Positions 10,968-20,385 are shown, counted from the first letter of the stretch. The stretch: DNA of 64,000 bases from Streptomyces mirabilis (GCF_039503195.1 NZ_JBCJKP010000001.1:8122001-8186000); one strand, 5' to 3'. A program made the numbers and translations. The notes: a model not told the origin generated them from the sequence alone.

Positions 10968-12161
10968 GTGGCGGTGGCCTTCACCGTGCTGATGGCCTTC
11001 GGCACCGCGCCGACCCCACTGTGGCCGCTGTACGAGGCCCGGGACCACTTCGGCGCGACCACGGTCACGGTGGCGTACGCCTCGATGGTCGTGGGCGCAG
11101 CGGCCGCCTTCCTCGGACTGGGACACCTGTCGGACCGGCTCGGCCGGCGGCGCATCATCGTCCCGGCGCTGCTGGTCGGCATCGTCGCCTCGGTCGTACT
11201 GATCGCGTGGCGGGACCTGCCGGGGCTGATCGCGGGCAGGATCCTGAACGGCGTCGGACTGGGGCTGATGGCCTCGACCGCGACGACGTACCTGCACGAC
11301 CTCCACCACGAGGCCCGTCCGGAACGGACGGGTTCGGTGCTGCCCGGCATCGTGGCCACCGCCGCCAACCTCGGCGGCCTGGCCTCAGGCCCCCTGGTCG
11401 CCGGAGCCGCCGCCGAGTGGCTTCCCGCGCCCCTGATCACCACCCAGGCGATCTTCACGCTCGCCATGGCAGTGTGCCTGGCGCTGGTGTTGTCCACCCC
11501 GGAGACCGTGGACCTGGAGCTGCCCGCGGCCGAACCGCCCAGCAGGTTCGTCCTGCGCCCCGGCGGCCGGCGGACGTTCGGCGCGGCCGGCGCGCTGGGC
11601 GCCTTCGCCTTCGCGATCCTCGGCCTGATCTCCTCCCTCGGGGCGAGCGTGCTCCACGGCACCCTGCACACCGACTCGCACCTCGTGGTCGGCCTGGCTG
11701 CCTTCCTCATGTTCGGTTCCGCGGCGGCCGCCCAGCTGGTGCTGGGCCGCCTCCCACTGCCCAGGGTCCTGACCGTGGGGGCAGTGGTCTTCCCGGTCGG
11801 TCTGGTCCTGTGCGCCGTCGCCCTCTACCACCCGGCGCTCTGGCTCTACCTGGTCGCCGTGTCCCTGTCGGGAGCCGGCTCCGGGCTGCTGTTCAAGGGA
11901 GGCGTCGAACGTGCCGTTTCAGTGGCCGAGCCCGCCTCACGCGCGGGGGTCCTCGCCGTGTTCTTCGTCGTCGCGTACCTGGGAATGGGCCTGCCCTCCG
12001 TCCTGTTCAGCATCGCCCTGCGGCACTTCGCCGTGCAGACCGCGATGATCGGCTTCGCGGCGGTCCTCTCCTGCGGCGCCGTTGTGTCGGTCGCCGTCGC
12101 GTTGCGCGGCCGCCCACCCGGTCCCGGCGCGCTCTCGGCGGGGTCCGCTCGCCCCTCCTGA
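10968..12161 (+). CDS. Major facilitator superfamily transporter
   Basis: 397 residues with about 12 hydrophobic segments and the motif-A sequence GHLSDRLGRRR at 52-62, placing it in the MFS, probably a drug or metabolite exporter driven by H+. The GTG used here cuts into the first membrane helix and has no ribosome site. The frame stays open upstream and encodes a plausible 49-residue Pro/Arg-rich N-terminus plus the start of TM1 (TTGFWF). A CTG at 10821 sits six bases after GAGGAGGGG and is the best-placed start, although CTG starts are rare. It is divergently transcribed from the LysR gene, its likely regulator. Confidence 0.88.
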   Translation: MAVAFTVLMAFGTAPTPLWPLYEARDHFGATTVTVAYASMVVGAAAAFLGLGHLSDRLGRRRIIVPALLVGIVASVVLIAWRDLPGLIAGRILNGVGLGLMASTATTYLHDLHHEARPERTGSVLPGIVATAANLGGLASGPLVAGAAAEWLPAPLITTQAIFTLAMAVCLALVLSTPETVDLELPAAEPPSRFVLRPGGRRTFGAAGALGAFAFAILGLISSLGASVLHGTLHTDSHLVVGLAAFLMFGSAAAAQLVLGRLPLPRVLTVGAVVFPVGLVLCAVALYHPALWLYLVAVSLSGAGSGLLFKGGVERAVSVAEPASRAGVLAVFFVVAYLGMGLPSVLFSIALRHFAVQTAMIGFAAVLSCGAVVSVAVALRGRPPGPGALSAGSARPS

Positions 12162-12263
12162 CCGCCCTGCGGCGCATGCGACACCGGTTGCGTGGGAGGC
12201 GCGGACCTGGGCACTCGGTGCGGGTACGCGTGACACGGATCCGCGGCAGACGGGAGGCACGAG

Positions 12264-13109
12264 ATGTCTGCGGAATCGGCCAGAACGATCGCGCTCCCCT
12301 CCGGTGAGGAGATCGCGGCGCTCGGGCAGGGCACCTGGTACCTGGGCGAGGAACCGGCCCGGCGTGAACAGGAGATCGCCGCGCTGCGGCTGGGCGTGGA
12401 CCTGGGCATGACCGTCGTCGACACGGCGGAGATGTACGGCGACGGCGCAGCTGAGGAGCTCGTCGGGGAGGCCCTCCGGGGACGCCGGGAGGAGGTCTTC
12501 CTCGTCAGCAAGGTGCTGCCCGGCCACGCCGACCGGAAGGGCACCGTCGCCGCCTGCGAGGGCAGCCTGCGGCGGCTCCGTGCGGAACGGCTGGACCTCT
12601 ACCTGCTGCACTGGCGGGGACGGTGGCCACTTGAGGAGACCCTTGCGGGATTCACCGACCTGATGGAGGCGGAGAAGATCCGTTACTGGGGCGTGAGCAA
12701 TCTGGACGTCGCCGACATGGTCGAGCTGACCACCCTCTCCGGTGGCGACGCCGTGGCCGTCGACCAGGTGCTGTACAACCTCTCCCGGCGCGGCATCGAG
12801 TGGGATCTGCTCCCCTGGTGCCGCGAGGCCGGGGTGACGGTCATGGCCTACTCCCCGATCGAGCAGGGGCGACTCCTGAAGGTCGAGGCACTGGGTGCCG
12901 TGGCCCGGGCCCTCGGAGCCACGCCGGCCCAGGTGGCACTCGCCTGGGTGCTGGAACAAGGGGTGGCCGCTGTCCCGCGTTCCGGATCACCCGACCATGT
13001 TCGGGAGAACCGCGGCGCAGCGGACCTTCACCTTCCCACCGAGGCTCTCGACGCCCTCGACGAGGCGTTCCCGCCACCCAGCGGGCCCACGCCCCTGGAG
13101 ATGCTCTGA
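12264..13109 (+). CDS. Aldo/keto reductase
   Basis: 281 residues forming an AKR (beta/alpha)8 barrel. The catalytic tetrad is visible: D53 and Y58 (VVDTAEMYG), K83 (LVSKVLP) and H116 (LLHWRG). The C-terminal PRSGSPDHVREN segment (about 244-255) matches the NADPH 2'-phosphate-binding loop. It should reduce aldehydes or ketones with NADPH; the substrate is unknown. GGGAGGCACGAG precedes the ATG. It follows the MFS gene by about 100 bases and may be co-transcribed with it. Confidence 0.93.
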   Translation: MSAESARTIALPSGEEIAALGQGTWYLGEEPARREQEIAALRLGVDLGMTVVDTAEMYGDGAAEELVGEALRGRREEVFLVSKVLPGHADRKGTVAACEGSLRRLRAERLDLYLLHWRGRWPLEETLAGFTDLMEAEKIRYWGVSNLDVADMVELTTLSGGDAVAVDQVLYNLSRRGIEWDLLPWCREAGVTVMAYSPIEQGRLLKVEALGAVARALGATPAQVALAWVLEQGVAAVPRSGSPDHVRENRGAADLHLPTEALDALDEAFPPPSGPTPLEML

Positions 13110-13491
13110 AGGAGTTGACAGGATGGCGAGCCCCCCGCACGTCGTCGGAATGGGGGTTCGCTGCGCACCCCGTCGACCAGCCTCACCGTCCAATCTCGGC
13201 GGGGTGCCCCCATACACTCCCGCTTCCCCGAGATGGTCGTGTCGTCCGGTCAGCAATTCTCGTTCGAGGCGTTGCCCGGCCGTGCGGCCTCCTGCGGACG
13301 GCCGTACGGCCGTCCGCAGGAGGCCTGGGCACTTCATGCTGCTCTGCCAGGGGAAGAGGGGGTGCCCTTTTTCGGCCTGGGGTGCGGAGGCGCTCAGCAG
13401 GGGGCTGTGCGAATCTCGACCGGGTAACAGCCGATGGCGGCGCGGGCGGGAGCGAACGACGTCGTCCGTTCCCGGTGAGGAGGCGAGAGGC
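13110..13491. other. Intergenic stretch with a large palindrome
   Basis: No credible gene was seen on either strand. The only structure is the 40-bp perfect inverted repeat listed separately. The ribosome site of the following gene (GTGAGGAGG) lies at the right end. Confidence 0.6.
13286..13325. terminator. 40-bp perfect palindrome
   Basis: Two exact 20-base arms meet at GCCGT/ACGGC with no spacer. The left arm starts GGCCTCCTGCGG and the right arm ends CCGCAGGAGGCC. It lies 177 bases after the aldo-keto reductase stop and 167 bases before the DUF1931 gene. A transcription terminator is the simplest reading; cruciform extrusion or a dimer-binding site is possible. Confidence 0.6.
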
Positions 13492-13941
13492 ATGACCGTG
13501 ATGGGTGTGTCGAAGTTCGAGAGGTTCTTCCGCGCCGCCGCAAGCCTCGACGTGGACAGGAACGACCTGAAGCGGTACGGCGACTTCGTCGACGCCAAGC
13601 TCTACGACCTCCTGGTCGTCGGCCAGGCGTCGGCCAAGGCCAACGACAGGGATACCGTCGAACCGTGGGACCTGCCGATCACCAAGGGCCTCCAGGAGTG
13701 CATCCACCGGTTCCGGCGGCTCGACGAGGAGGTCGAGCTGAAGCCGATCCTGGAACAGCTCGCCACGCATCCTCCGCTCGACAGGACACCTACCCAGGGG
13801 GCCGAAGAGCGCTACCCCGAGATCATCGGCGGTCTCAGCGTCGCCCTCGCCGAGACGTTCAAAATCATGTATCCGGATGTGAAGAACCCGCAGACCAGTC
13901 ACTGGGAGGGCGTGACCGCGGTGTTCGACCGGCTGCTGTAG
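13492..13941 (+). CDS. DUF1931 family protein (histone-fold-like)
   Basis: 149 residues covering the whole DUF1931 family: GVSKFERFFRAAASLDVD at the N-terminus, NDLKRYGDFVDAKLYDLL and EPWDLPITKGLQECIHRFRR in the middle, and VKNPQTSHWEGV near the end. Members are small helical proteins whose known structure (Aq_328 of Aquifex) resembles a fused pair of histone folds. The cellular role is unresolved; DNA binding is plausible but not shown. A GTGAGGAGG ribosome site precedes the ATG. It stands alone between hairpins and stress-related genes. Confidence 0.9.
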   Translation: MTVMGVSKFERFFRAAASLDVDRNDLKRYGDFVDAKLYDLLVVGQASAKANDRDTVEPWDLPITKGLQECIHRFRRLDEEVELKPILEQLATHPPLDRTPTQGAEERYPEIIGGLSVALAETFKIMYPDVKNPQTSHWEGVTAVFDRLL

Positions 13942-13979
13942 CAGTCGCGCCCCGGTGCATGGCGCCGGACTGAACTGAG

Positions 13980-14316
13980 ATGCCCGTGAAGAATGTCCCC
14001 GAACCCTGGCCAGCTGCGCTGGACCGCGACGCGGTGCAGTTCGTCAAGGACTTCATGGCCAGCGGGAAACCGGTCGCATCGATCTGCCACGGCCCGTGGA
14101 CCCTGGCGGAAGCCGACGCCGTGCGGGACCGTCGCCTGACGTCCTGGCCCGGCATCCGCACCGACCTGCGCACCGCCGGCGCGGAGATCGTCGCCCGATC
14201 AGGAGGTGGTCGTCGACGGGCAGCTGGTCACCAGCCGCAGCCCGGCCGACCTGCCCGCCTTCTGCGCCGCCGTCGTGGAGCAGTTCGCCCGGGCGCACCA
14301 CCCCGTGCCCAGCTGA
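13980..14316 (+). pseudogene. Truncated, frameshifted DJ-1/PfpI family protein
   Basis: The C-terminal half of a DJ-1/PfpI glutamine amidotransferase-like protein. The nucleophile-elbow motif ASICHGPWTLAEAD is intact. After GAEIVAR, near 14200, the frame changes: the expected sequence DQEVVVDGQLVTSRSPADL continues in another frame to a TGA at 14314. The N-terminal ~80 residues of the family are missing. It is therefore broken twice. It follows the DUF1931 gene closely and may once have belonged to a stress cluster with it. Confidence 0.75.
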
Positions 14317-14443
14317 CCCGGCGGAATGGGCCCGGACGGGGCACCTCGCGAGCGATATCCGGCACAAGCTGGAACGCGGCATCGACGCGCGCGACCCCGC
14401 GCCCCGAACCCGGCTGACCGGTGCTCAGCCCCTCGCGCCGTCG

Positions 14444-16912
14444 TCATGAGTGCGCGAGCCGGGCCGCGAGATAGGGCGCGGTGGCGCTGGGGCGGGCCCT
14501 CGCCACCTTGGCCGGCGGGCCCGCCGCGACCACCCGCCCGCCCGCGTCGCCGCCGCCCGGCCCGAGGTCGATGACCCAGTCGGCGGTGGCGATCGTGTCC
14601 AGGTCGTGCTCGACGAGGACGACCGTGTTGCCGGCGTCGACGAGCCGGTGCAGCTGCCGCAGCAGCAGCGCGATGTCCGAGGGGTGCAGCCCCGCCGTCG
14701 GCTCGTCGAGCAGGTAGAGCGCGTGACCGCGGCGGGCTCGCTGGAGTTCGGTGGCCAGTTTGATGCGTTGCGCCTCACCACCGCTGAGTTCCGTCGCGGG
14801 CTGCCCCAGCCGCAGGTACCCCAGTCCCACCTCGCGCAACGTCTCCAGACTGCGGAAGGCGGCCGGGACGGCGGACAGGAACGTGGCGGCGGCGTCGACG
14901 GACAGCTCCAGCACTTCCGCGATGTTCTTGTCGCGGTAGGTGACTTCCAGGGTTTCGGCGTTGTACCGGGCGCCCTGGCAGGTCGGGCACGGCGCGTAGG
15001 TGCCGGGAAGGAACAGCAGTTCGACCGCGACGAATCCTTCGCCCTGGCAGGTCTCGCACCGCCCTTCGGGCACGTTGAAGGAGAACCGCCCGGCCGAGTA
15101 GCCGCGCGCCTTGGCCTCGTCCGTCGCCGCGTACAGCTTGCGCACCGCGTCGAACATCCCCGTGTACGTGGCAAGGTTGGACCGGGGAGTTCGGCCGATG
15201 GGCCGTTGGTCGACCCGGACCAGCCGGTCGAACGACTCGACCCCCGACGCGTCCTGGACGTCGACCTCCAACTGCGCCTCGTCGGGCTCCTCGGGTACGA
15301 GTCCGAGGTGGCCGCGGACGACCTCGGCGAGCACTTGCGTCACCAGCGTCGACTTTCCGGAACCGGACACGCCTGTCACCGCCGTCAGTACGCAGAGCGG
15401 TACGTCGACGGACACGTCGCGCAGATTGTGGCGGGAGACGCCGCTCAGGTGCAGCCAGCCGTGCGGTGTGCGCGGGCGGTGATCGAGCGGCTGGGCGCGC
15501 CCGAACAGGTACTCGCTCGTGGCCGACTCCCCGACCCGCTCAAGACCGGCGACCGGGCCGCTGTACAGCACGCGCCCGCCGCCCTCACCCGCGCCGGGGC
15601 CGATGTCCACCACCCAGTCCGCCCGCCGTACGACGTCCATGTCGTGCTCCACGACGAACAGCGAGTTGCCCGCCGCCTTGAGGCGGTCCAGCACGTCCAG
15701 CAGCGGTTCCGCGTCAGCCGGGTGCAGGCCGGCGGAGGGTTCGTCGAGGACGTAGACGACGCCGAACAGCCCCGAGCGCAGCTGGGTGGCGATCCGCAGG
15801 CGCTGCGCCTCGCCGGGCGACAGGGTCGTCGAGCGGCGCCCGAGGCTGAGATATCCGAGGCCCAGGTCGAGCAGTACGTCGACCCGCGCGACCAGATCGC
15901 CGCAGATCCGGACCGCGACCTCGGTCGTCTCCCCGGATCGGGCGGTCGACGTGGTGGCGTCGGCCTCGGACCGCCCCGCGACGGGCCGCAGCAGCGCCAC
16001 GACCTCGGTGAGCGGCATCGCGTTGATCTCGGCGATGGAACGTCCGGCGAAGGTCACGGCGAGCGCCTCGGGCCGCAGTCCGCTGCCGTGACACGCGGGG
16101 CAGGGCACACTCCTGACGAACCGGAGCGCCCGTTCGCGCATCTTCTCGCTCTTGGAGTCGGCGAGGACGTGCATGACGTGCTTGCGGGCGCTCCAGAACT
16201 TGCCCTGGTAGCCGTAGTCGACGCGGTCCTCCTCCGGCTCGATGTACACGGAGGGCTGTTCGTCCGTGTACAGCAGCCAGTCCCGGTCCTTCTTCCTGAG
16301 CCTGCGCCACGGTCGGTCGATGTCGATCCCCAGGCCGCTCACGACACTGCGCAGGTTGGCGCCCTGCCAGGCGCCCGGCCAGGCGGCGATCGCCCCCTCG
16401 CGGATGCTCAGCGAGGGGTCCGGGACGAGCAGGTCCTCGGCGACGTCGTGCACGACGCCCAGTCCGTGGCACTCCGGGCAGGCCCCGGCCGCGGTGTTGG
16501 GTGAGAACGACTCGGCCTCCAGTCGTGCGGCCCGGGGCGGATAGGTGCCGGCGCGGGAGTACAGCATGCGCAGCAGATTGGACAGCGTGGTGATGGTGCC
16601 GACCGTCGAGCGCGAGCTGGGCGACCCGCGTCGCTGCTGCAGGGCCACGGCGGGTGGCAGTCCGGTGATTTCCTGCACGTGCGGTGCGCCGACCTGTTGC
16701 AACAGCCTTCGGGCGTACGGTGCTACGGACTCGAAGTAGCGCCGCTGGGCCTCCGCGTAGAGCGTGCCGAACGCGAGCGAGGACTTGCCCGAACCGGAGA
16801 CGCCGGTGAAGGCGACCATCGCGTCCCGCGGAACGTCGACATCGATGTTCCGCAGGTTGTTCTCACTGGCGCCCCGGACATGTACGAAGGGGTCGGTCGC
16901 GTCCTTGTTCAC
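14444..16912 (-). CDS. UvrA-like ABC ATPase (UvrA paralogue)
   Basis: 822 residues with two ABC ATPase modules: Walker A GVSGSGKSS near 37-45 and a second GVSGSGKST in the C-terminal half, each with signature and Walker B sequences (LSPGEAQRLRIATQL, LSGGEAQRIKLATEL). Zinc-finger cysteine pairs of UvrA are present (CPECHGLG, CPACHGSG, CETCQGEG and CPTCQG). It is about 130 residues shorter than canonical UvrA, placing it with the UvrA2/DrrC-like paralogues linked to DNA-damage tolerance or resistance to DNA-binding antibiotics. No uvrB is nearby. Confidence 0.92.
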   Translation of the reverse strand: MNKDATDPFVHVRGASENNLRNIDVDVPRDAMVAFTGVSGSGKSSLAFGTLYAEAQRRYFESVAPYARRLLQQVGAPHVQEITGLPPAVALQQRRGSPSSRSTVGTITTLSNLLRMLYSRAGTYPPRAARLEAESFSPNTAAGACPECHGLGVVHDVAEDLLVPDPSLSIREGAIAAWPGAWQGANLRSVVSGLGIDIDRPWRRLRKKDRDWLLYTDEQPSVYIEPEEDRVDYGYQGKFWSARKHVMHVLADSKSEKMRERALRFVRSVPCPACHGSGLRPEALAVTFAGRSIAEINAMPLTEVVALLRPVAGRSEADATTSTARSGETTEVAVRICGDLVARVDVLLDLGLGYLSLGRRSTTLSPGEAQRLRIATQLRSGLFGVVYVLDEPSAGLHPADAEPLLDVLDRLKAAGNSLFVVEHDMDVVRRADWVVDIGPGAGEGGGRVLYSGPVAGLERVGESATSEYLFGRAQPLDHRPRTPHGWLHLSGVSRHNLRDVSVDVPLCVLTAVTGVSGSGKSTLVTQVLAEVVRGHLGLVPEEPDEAQLEVDVQDASGVESFDRLVRVDQRPIGRTPRSNLATYTGMFDAVRKLYAATDEAKARGYSAGRFSFNVPEGRCETCQGEGFVAVELLFLPGTYAPCPTCQGARYNAETLEVTYRDKNIAEVLELSVDAAATFLSAVPAAFRSLETLREVGLGYLRLGQPATELSGGEAQRIKLATELQRARRGHALYLLDEPTAGLHPSDIALLLRQLHRLVDAGNTVVLVEHDLDTIATADWVIDLGPGGGDAGGRVVAAGPPAKVARARPSATAPYLAARLAHS

Positions 16913-17462
16913 CGTTCCTGATTACCTGATCGCACCGGGAACCGCGCGACAGGCGCCGTCACCGGGCCCCGCTCACACGAGCGTCCGGAGTATCCCGGAT
17001 CCATTTTCGATACCGGGCAACCTGGTCCGCACCGCGGGCCCCGAGGGCCCCGGCCGGTGGCGGGCCGTAGAGAGGCACTCGGCATCGTGCTGGTGTCGGA
17101 CGAGGGGACGCAACGACTGCGGTGGGAGCAGGAACGCCGCAGTGACACGGACGAGCAGGAACAGCGCGGCGTAGAGGCAGTGATGCCCATGAAGGTGATC
17201 ACGGTGACGAGGTTGAACACGAGGCGGGCCTGCTGCCGATCCATCTCGTCGTGGTGCACGGGGTGGCGCGGAACTGGTGTTCGCGGTGGCGCACGCAACC
17301 GTGGCCCGGTGGTGGAGCAGGCCCTGTGCGGGGAGGGCGAGGCGACCTGACCGTACCGCCTGCACCTGCTGGCAGGGGCCAGCGTGTCACGCGGCGTCGG
17401 CGATACCTCGGGGGCATCCTGTGGGCACGGACGATCGCGGGGGCAGCCGACGAGAAGGAGTC
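16913..17462. other. Intergenic stretch with a decayed membrane-protein fragment
   Basis: No intact gene. The minus strand near 17060-17260 holds a two-frame fragment of a hydrophobic protein (separate entry). The right end carries the GAGAAGGAG ribosome site of the following gene. Confidence 0.5.
17060..17260 (-). pseudogene. Fragment of a two-helix membrane protein, frameshifted
   Basis: On the minus strand one frame reads ARLVFNLVTVITFMGIT; after a shift another reads LYAALFLLVRVTAAFLL. Joined, they look like a pair of adjacent membrane helices. The combination resembles the segment RARLYNASTVMTVGIGVL of the intact gene that follows on the other strand, so this may be an inverted remnant of a paralogue. 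Confidence 0.3.
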
Positions 17463-18584
17463 ATGCGGGTGTCGTCTCAGGGCGTTACGGTCGTGGCTCT
17501 CCTGGCGGATCCGGACGCGCCCACGGAGATCGCGCAGCGCATGGCCCGGGTACTTCCTGCTCGGCTCGCCGACAAGTCAGGCCAGGGACGACGGTTCGAC
17601 GTAGAGGTGGTGAGTGAGCCCTTCACCGCAAGGACCGAGGACCCGCCCACCTTGATGCGCCGGATCATGGACCGTGGAAGAGCGGAGAGTTGGGACATCG
17701 TCGTGGCCCTCACCGACCTTCCGCTGCACTCACACGGGCGTAAGCTCGTGGTGGATCTGAGTCACGAACACGGCTTGGCCCTGCTGTCTCTTCCTCCGCT
17801 GGGGGGCTTGCGTCTGCAGACGAGAGCCCGGCGGGCCGTGGAAGAAGCCGTGCTCAGCTTGGCGGGCCCGCGGGCCACCGGGGCCGAGGGACCTCCGCGG
17901 AGTCAGCCGCTTCTGGGGCCCTTCGTCAGTCGCCTCGCGCCGATTCACCCGGGCCAGGTCGGTGAGGAGGAGACCGCTGATCTTCGGTACGTCGTCAGCG
18001 GACCGCGCGGTTACCTGAGGGTGCTCGTCGGTATGGTCCGCGCCAACCGGCCGTGGCGCTTGGTGCCGGGCTTGTCGAAAGCCCTGGCGGCCGCACTCGC
18101 CACGGGAGCAGTCGCCACTGTGAACTCCACCATCTGGAACCTGGCCGAGTCGCTGGGCGTGCCACGCCTCGTGATCGCCACGGTCGGGTCCATCGCGCTC
18201 ATGATCGGCTGGCTGATCGTGGACGCGCAGCTGTGGCATCGATCAGCAGACGTCTCGCGGGAGGCGAGGCAGAGGGCGAGGCTCTACAACGCCTCGACGG
18301 TCATGACCGTGGGTATCGGGGTGCTCGTCTGCTACGTGGGTTTGATCGTCATCAACTTGGTGTGGGCCCTGTTCATCCTCAACGACCAAGTGTTCGCCTC
18401 CACGACACGAACCCCGCTTCGGGCCGCGGAATACTGGACGTTGTCCTGGTTCGTCGCTTCGGTCGCCACGGTGGGCGGGGCGCTGGGATCAGGCTTGGAG
18501 AGCGACGAGGCGATCCGGGCAGCCGCCTACTCCAAGCGCGAACAGGAGCGCCGCCGAATACTCCAAGACGACGACGGCGACTAG
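17463..18584 (+). CDS. Predicted membrane protein of an uncharacterised Streptomyces family
   Basis: 373 residues. The soluble N-terminal half (about 1-185) begins VTVVALLADPDAPTEIAQRMA and contains WDIVVALTDLPL. The C-terminal half has four hydrophobic segments (about 195-220, 235-255, 275-300, 325-345) and ends in a charged ERRRILQDDDGD tail. I recall close homologues annotated as 5,10-methylene-tetrahydrofolate dehydrogenase in streptomycetes, but no catalytic motif of that enzyme is visible and the name is probably misapplied. The ATG was chosen because GAGAAGGAG precedes it; the longer frame adds unlikely sequence. Confidence 0.75.
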   Translation: MRVSSQGVTVVALLADPDAPTEIAQRMARVLPARLADKSGQGRRFDVEVVSEPFTARTEDPPTLMRRIMDRGRAESWDIVVALTDLPLHSHGRKLVVDLSHEHGLALLSLPPLGGLRLQTRARRAVEEAVLSLAGPRATGAEGPPRSQPLLGPFVSRLAPIHPGQVGEEETADLRYVVSGPRGYLRVLVGMVRANRPWRLVPGLSKALAAALATGAVATVNSTIWNLAESLGVPRLVIATVGSIALMIGWLIVDAQLWHRSADVSREARQRARLYNASTVMTVGIGVLVCYVGLIVINLVWALFILNDQVFASTTRTPLRAAEYWTLSWFVASVATVGGALGSGLESDEAIRAAAYSKREQERRRILQDDDGD

Positions 18585-18893
18585 CTGGTGACCCGAGTCG
18601 GGGATTCGTTGGTGGTCGGTGGTCGTCCGTGTACGAAGATTCCGCTGATCGATCGGTGCGTGGTTGTTTCGCGTCAAGGGCCGACGGGGACTCGGAAGGC
18701 ACGCCGCCGGAGCGTCGAAGCTCCGCCGGGCAGGCCCACGGCGGCACCGCCGTTCCACCTGAACCGGGTGAACGGCCCACAGAGGCATGCCGGAGCCATG
18801 GACCCCGTCGCACCAACTCCCGGGAGTCAGGTCGGTACGCCGTCCCCATCGCACCCGTGCTGCGGTCATGCCGCGGCACCGAAGGAAGCGATC
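18585..18893. other. Intergenic stretch, no gene seen
   Basis: Nothing recognisable. It should contain the promoter of the following dehydrogenase, whose ribosome site GAAGGAAG is at its right end. Confidence 0.5.
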
Positions 18894-20069
18894 ATGAAAG
18901 CAGCCGTATATGAAGGACCGCGAACGGTCACGGTGAAGGACGTACCGGACGCGAAGATCGAACACCCCTGCGACATCATCGTCAAGATCACCGCTACCAA
19001 CATCTGCGGTTCGGACCTGCACATGTACGAGGGCCGCACCTCGTTCGAGTCCGGCCGCACCCTGGGACACGAGAACATGGGCCAGGTCGTGGAGGTCGGC
19101 TCGGCCGTCCGCAAGGTCCAGGTCGGCGAGTATGTGGTCCTGCCCTTCAACATCGCCTGCGGGTTCTGCAAGCAGTGCGAGCGGGGTCTGACCAACTACT
19201 GCCTGACCATGCAGCCGGAACCGGCTCTCGCCGGAGCCGCCTACGGGTTCGCCGACATGGGCCCCTACCAGGGCGGCCAGGCAGAACTGCTGCGTGTGCC
19301 CTACGGCGACTTCAACGCGCTGCGTCTGGGTGAGGACGCCGCCGAGCGGCAGACCGACTACGTGATGCTCGCCGACATCTTCCCCACCGGCTATCACGCC
19401 ACCGAGATGGCCGACGTCAAACCGGGCGACCAGACGATCGTCTTCGGGGCCGGCCCCGTCGGGCTGATGGCGGCCTACTCCGCCCTCCTCAAGGGCGCCG
19501 GGCGCGTCTGGGTGGCCGACCACCAGCCCGACCGGCTGCGCAAGGCGGAGGAGATCGGGGCCATCCCGATCAACACCGCTGAGCAGAAGCCGTCGGAGGT
19601 CGTCAAGGAGGCCACCCTCGGTCTGGGCGCCGACAACGGCTGTGAGTGCGTCGGCTACCAGGCACACGACCCCGAGGGACATGAGGACGCCAGCCTCACG
19701 CTCAACGGACTGATCGACTCGGTCAGGTTCACGGGCGACATCGGTGTGGTGGGCGTGTTCCTGCCCCAGGACCCCGGCGGCGCGGAGGCCCAGGGGGAAC
19801 TGGAGGCGCAAGGCAAGGTCCCGATCGACTTCGGCATGATGTGGTTCAAGGGCCAACGCATGGGCACCGGGCAGGCGCCCGTGAAGAGGTACAACCGGGC
19901 GCTGCGGGATCTGATCGCCGGCGGGAAGGCGAAGCCGAGCTTCGTCGTCTCCCACGAACTCAGCCTGGACGAGGCCCCCACCGCCTACGAGCACTTCGAC
20001 GCACGTGACGAGGGCTGGACCAAGGTGGTCCTGCATCCGAACGGACACGGGAACGGCCACAAGCGGTAG
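18894..20069 (+). CDS. Zinc-dependent dehydrogenase, glutathione-independent formaldehyde dehydrogenase type
   Basis: 391 residues, a medium-chain alcohol dehydrogenase. Catalytic zinc ligands C38 and H59 (NICGSDLHMYEGR, TLGHE) and structural zinc cysteines C89, C92, C95 and C103 are present. The NAD-binding motif is GAGPVG. A family-specific insertion (YQAHDPEGHEDASLTLNGLI) matches the glutathione-independent formaldehyde dehydrogenase subgroup, which oxidises formaldehyde or disproportionates aldehydes with tightly bound NAD. Real substrate unproven. A longer frame upstream is spurious; the ATG has its own ribosome site. A palindrome follows the stop. Confidence 0.92.
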   Translation: MKAAVYEGPRTVTVKDVPDAKIEHPCDIIVKITATNICGSDLHMYEGRTSFESGRTLGHENMGQVVEVGSAVRKVQVGEYVVLPFNIACGFCKQCERGLTNYCLTMQPEPALAGAAYGFADMGPYQGGQAELLRVPYGDFNALRLGEDAAERQTDYVMLADIFPTGYHATEMADVKPGDQTIVFGAGPVGLMAAYSALLKGAGRVWVADHQPDRLRKAEEIGAIPINTAEQKPSEVVKEATLGLGADNGCECVGYQAHDPEGHEDASLTLNGLIDSVRFTGDIGVVGVFLPQDPGGAEAQGELEAQGKVPIDFGMMWFKGQRMGTGQAPVKRYNRALRDLIAGGKAKPSFVVSHELSLDEAPTAYEHFDARDEGWTKVVLHPNGHGNGHKR

Positions 20070-20099
20070 GCGACCCGGGGCCGCCGTCCCGTCTGTTTC

Positions 20100-20117
20100 C
20101 CCCGGACCGGTCCGGGG
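20100..20117. terminator. GC-rich hairpin after the dehydrogenase
   Basis: CCCCGGACCGGTCCGGGG is a perfect 18-bp inverted repeat 30 bases after the dehydrogenase stop. It is a likely terminator. Confidence 0.55.
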
Positions 20118-20385
20118 ACGGGTGGCGGTCTGCCCGTCCCCCGGCCGGGGCTGGGGGCAGTAGCCCGCGCTCCGGTCGGACCTGAACCAACGGCGATTGC
20201 CCGCACTCCGGCCCGGTAGGACGGACGGACGCTCCTCAGCAGCGTCCGCAGTGGCTGCACCCCGTCCAGCGGCTGCGGCCGCCGGCCTGTTCGCGGGGCG
20301 TGTGGGAGGCTTCCCTGCCCGACGTTCGCCGCACCTCAACCAGGCCGATGCGACCGGGCAGGGTGTTCCGGCTAGGCTCACACCC

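Noticed and set aside
14450..16504. 684-codon plus-strand frame
   Set aside because: Antisense shadow of the UvrA-like gene.
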